Source: Glycomyces arizonensis DSM 44726 (GTDB taxonomy: Bacteria > Actinomycetota > Actinomycetes > Mycobacteriales > Micromonosporaceae). Taken from it: a stretch of DNA of 64,000 nt. Positions 62,836 through 64,000 of this stretch are shown piece after piece. The notes below the pieces were generated by a model, which did no database searches, had not been told where the DNA came from, and saw only the letters and a program-made list of their open reading frames with translations. Position 1 is the first letter of the stretch, and the number at the start of each line of letters is the position of its first letter. Made by a program: the position numbers and the translations under genes. Where the stretch lies: contig NZ_AXWO01000002.1 of the NCBI RefSeq assembly GCF_000482705.1, positions 186,001 to 250,000 of the forward strand, read 5' to 3'.

Positions 62836-63117
62836 ATGGGTCGCAGCCTGAAGAAGGGGCCCTTCGTCGACGACCACCTCCAGAAGAAGGTGGACGCCTC
62901 GATCGAGTCCAAGTCCAAGACCGTCATCAAGACCTGGTCGCGTCGCTCCACGATCACGCCCGACTTCATCGGGCTGACCTTCGGGGTCCACGACGGGCGG
63001 AAGCACGTTCCGGTGTACGTCACCGAGAACATGGTGGGGCACAAACTCGGCGAGTTCGCGCCCACCCGCACGTTCCGCGGCCACGAGAAGGACGACCGCA
63101 AGAGCCGTCGCCGCTAG
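62836..63117 (+). CDS. rpsS: 30S ribosomal protein S19
   Basis: This 93-residue protein of the 30S head begins [20 protein letters not shown] and contains [51 protein letters not shown]. It starts 3 bp after rplB. Confidence 0.98.
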   Translation: MGRSLKKGPFVDDHLQKKVDASIESKSKTVIKTWSRRSTITPDFIGLTFGVHDGRKHVPVYVTENMVGHKLGEFAPTRTFRGHEKDDRKSRRR

Positions 63118-63153
63118 GCCACGGGCTTCAAGAACGAACGAAGGAATAGAACG

Positions 63154-63639
63154 ATGGCAACACTGGAGCAGGAGGCTCCGCAGGCGCGCGCGGTGGCGCG
63201 GTACGTCCGCGTCGCTCCGCGCAAGGCGCGCCGCGTCGTCGACCTCGTGCGTGGCCTGCCCGTGGACGAGGCCCTGACGACCCTCGAGTTCGCGCCCTAC
63301 AGCGCGGCCGAGGTCGTGTACAAGGTCATCGCGTCGGCCTCGGCCAACGCGGAGAACAACCTGGGTCTGGACCCCGAGTCGCTCTTGATCGCCGAGATCA
63401 AGGTCGACGAAGGCCCGACGATGCGCCGCTACCGCCCTCGGGCTCACGGCCGCGCCTACCGGATCAACAAGCGCACCAGCCACATCACCGTGGTGGTGGA
63501 GTCCGTGCAGGCCGCCCCGGTCGACGCGGGTTCGATCCGCCGGCCCAAGGCCGCCGCCCCCAAGGCGGAGCCCAAGACCGAGCAGCCGGCCCAGACCGAC
63601 GAGAAGTCCGAGTCCGCTGAAAAGGAGGAGACCGAGTAA
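63154..63639 (+). CDS. rplV: 50S ribosomal protein L22, with C-terminal extension
   Basis: This protein of 161 residues has a normal L22 core (about 1-115) with [24 protein letters not shown] and [28 protein letters not shown]. It then has a tail of about 45 residues rich in Ala, Lys, Glu and Pro, as in several actinobacterial L22 proteins. The stop overlaps the rpsC start (TAATG). Confidence 0.97.
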   Translation: MATLEQEAPQARAVARYVRVAPRKARRVVDLVRGLPVDEALTTLEFAPYSAAEVVYKVIASASANAENNLGLDPESLLIAEIKVDEGPTMRRYRPRAHGRAYRINKRTSHITVVVESVQAAPVDAGSIRRPKAAAPKAEPKTEQPAQTDEKSESAEKEETE

Positions 63640-64000
63640 TGGGTCAAAAGGTTCACCCGCACGGGTACCGCCTCGGCATCAGCAGTGACTGGACGTCGCG
63701 CTGGTACGCCGACAAGGAATACGCCGACTACGTCGGTGAGGACGTGAAGATCCGCAAGCTCATGACCGAGGGTCTCGAGCGCGCCGGCATCAGCAAGGTC
63801 GACATCGAGCGCACCCGCGAGCGGGTCCGCGTCGACATCCACACCGCCCGCCCGGGCATCGTCATCGGCCGCAAGGGCGCCGAGGCGGACCGGCTTCGCG
63901 GACGCCTGGAGAAGCTGACCGGCAAGCAGGTCCAGCTGAACATCATCGAGGTCAAGAACCCCGACGTCGACGCCCAGCTCGTCGCCCAGGGCGTGGCCGA
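63639..64000 (+). CDS. rpsC: 30S ribosomal protein S3, cut by the window end
   Basis: Only the first 120 codons are present. It begins [31 protein letters not shown] and the KH domain carries [30 protein letters not shown]. The ATG overlaps the rplV stop. Confidence 0.95.
   Translation, partial: MGQKVHPHGYRLGISSDWTSRWYADKEYADYVGEDVKIRKLMTEGLERAGISKVDIERTRERVRVDIHTARPGIVIGRKGAEADRLRGRLEKLTGKQVQLNIIEVKNPDVDAQLVAQGVA

Overview
The window is about 70% GC and reads as the chromosome of a high-GC Gram-positive bacterium (Actinomycetota). The evidence is an AdnAB-type helicase-nuclease pair, the folC-DUF4233-ndk neighbourhood, two DivIVA-like/FilP-like coiled-coil proteins typical of tip-growing filamentous actinomycetes, and the order secE-nusG-rplKA-rplJL-rpoBC-rpsLG-fusA-tuf-S10 operon. 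I cannot name the genus. No tRNA, rRNA, CRISPR array or prophage was seen.

Layout. 0-3 kb: ATPase and permease of a sugar ABC importer. 3-6.4 kb: two coiled-coil polarity/cytoskeletal proteins on the minus strand. 6.5-10.4 kb: propionyl/methylmalonyl-CoA genes (epimerase, thiolase, MeaB GTPase), with an IS200/IS605-type tnpB element inserted in the divergent intergenic region. 10.4-17.2 kb: valS, folC, DUF4233, an acetyltransferase, a membrane-anchored VOC protein and ndk. 17.2-22.9 kb: accessory genes (csaA-like, hydroxyacid dehydrogenase, DHFR-like, a PadR-controlled SDR, a toxin-antitoxin pair), with a striking AT-rich palindrome cluster before csaA. 22.9-25.2 kb: a fused anthranilate synthase (TrpEG) behind a trp leader peptide and attenuator. 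25.3-28.7 kb: ileS behind a T-box. 28.7-30 kb: Doc toxin-antitoxin pair and a lipoprotein. 30.2-36.3 kb: adnB/adnA. 36.3-39.6 kb: an ABC-2 exporter with its divergent regulator. 39.6-64 kb: the transcription/translation macro-cluster, interrupted only by a small toxin-antitoxin island between rpoC and rpsL.

Regulation. Several RNA controls can be read directly: trp attenuation (three Trp codons followed by mutually exclusive hairpins), a translational T-box on ileS whose sequestrator covers a GAGGAG tract, and an attenuator-like hairpin before rplJ. Many accessory genes appear to be leaderless: a TANNNT -10 hexamer lies exactly 6-7 nt before the start codon.

Most interesting. Ribosomal protein S12 carries Arg at position 88, where a Lys-to-Arg change is a classical streptomycin-resistance substitution, and RpoB carries two substitutions in the rifampicin-binding segment. 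A short repeat recurs only in gaps of the ribosomal cluster, once inside the tuf terminator loop. About 1.5 kb between rplL and rpoB looks non-coding and contains very long GC-rich hairpins. The SDR next to padR lacks both the catalytic Ser and Tyr.
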